Positions 14,040-14,094 of a stretch of 14,094 nucleotides of DNA are shown piece after piece (position 1 is the stretch's first letter; every line of letters starts with the position of its first letter). The DNA is from RUG563 sp964423675 (GTDB taxonomy: Bacteria; Bacillota; Clostridia; Christensenellales; Aristaeellaceae): contig CAYRFP010000050.1 in NCBI GenBank assembly GCA_964423675.1, positions 1 through 14,094 of the forward strand, given 5' to 3'. A model generated the notes under the pieces. The model ran no database searches and had not been told where the DNA came from. It saw nothing but the letters and a program-made list of their open reading frames with translations. Position numbers and translations under genes: made by a program.

Positions 14040-14094
14040 ATGGCAAAGGAACATTTTGAGCGGACAAAGCCGCACGTAAACATCGGCACGATCG
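14040..14094 (+). CDS. tuf: Elongation factor Tu (first 18 codons; runs off the right edge)
   Basis: The visible N-terminus MAKEHFERTKPHVNIGTI is the invariant start of bacterial EF-Tu, the GTPase that brings aminoacyl-tRNA to the ribosome. The GTP-binding P-loop would follow just beyond the window. AGGAGG lies 9 nt upstream. The gene follows tRNA-Gly rather than fusA, so this copy is not in the usual str operon position. Confidence 0.95.
   Translation, partial: MAKEHFERTKPHVNIGTI

Overview
The window looks like chromosomal DNA from an endospore-forming Gram-positive bacterium, most likely a Clostridia-class Firmicute of roughly 50-55% GC. The evidence is a dipicolinate synthase pair (dpaA-dpaB), a SpoIIIE/FtsK translocase with Gram-positive-style membrane and gamma domains, strong AGGAGG-type ribosome binding sites almost everywhere, and promoter-like sequences fitting sigma-A, sigma-K and sigma-G. 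I see no insertion sequence, phage gene, integrase or CRISPR array.

Left part (1-2035, all minus strand): the 5' part of a Nudix hydrolase gene runs off the left edge and is AT-rich. A clear intrinsic terminator then closes a two-gene operon, GNAT acetyltransferase then prmA (ribosomal protein L11 methyltransferase), driven by a near-consensus sigma-A promoter at 2071-2099.

Centre (2177-8041, plus strand): a sigma-K-like promoter precedes dpaA and dpaB, which overlap by 8 nt and make spore dipicolinic acid. A second, sigma-A-like promoter inside the end of dpaB precedes a secreted DUF3298/RsiV-like protein and a 1019-residue SpoIIIE/FtsK DNA translocase with an unusually long Q/P-rich linker. 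The layout suggests mother-cell expression of dpaAB and separate vegetative expression of the last two genes. A strong terminator ends the block.

Right part (8076-13713): mostly poorly characterised genes. They are a secreted HExxH gluzincin-like metallopeptidase (minus), a ferritin-like helical protein (minus) with a textbook sigma-G-type promoter, a divergent 102-residue proline-rich protein (plus) with a weaker sigma-G-like promoter, a TraX-family membrane protein (minus) whose 3' end overlaps that small gene by 32 bp, a 314-nt gap with a GC-rich hairpin, and a cytoplasmic transglutaminase-fold protein (minus). The divergent pair is the best candidate for an undescribed forespore function, and the metallopeptidase is the best candidate for an undescribed enzyme.

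Right edge (13804-14094, plus strand): a near-perfect sigma-A promoter drives tRNA-Gly(CCC), followed after 122 nt by the start of tuf (EF-Tu), which runs off the window. All functional calls rest on reading motifs by eye; no database search or structure prediction was run.
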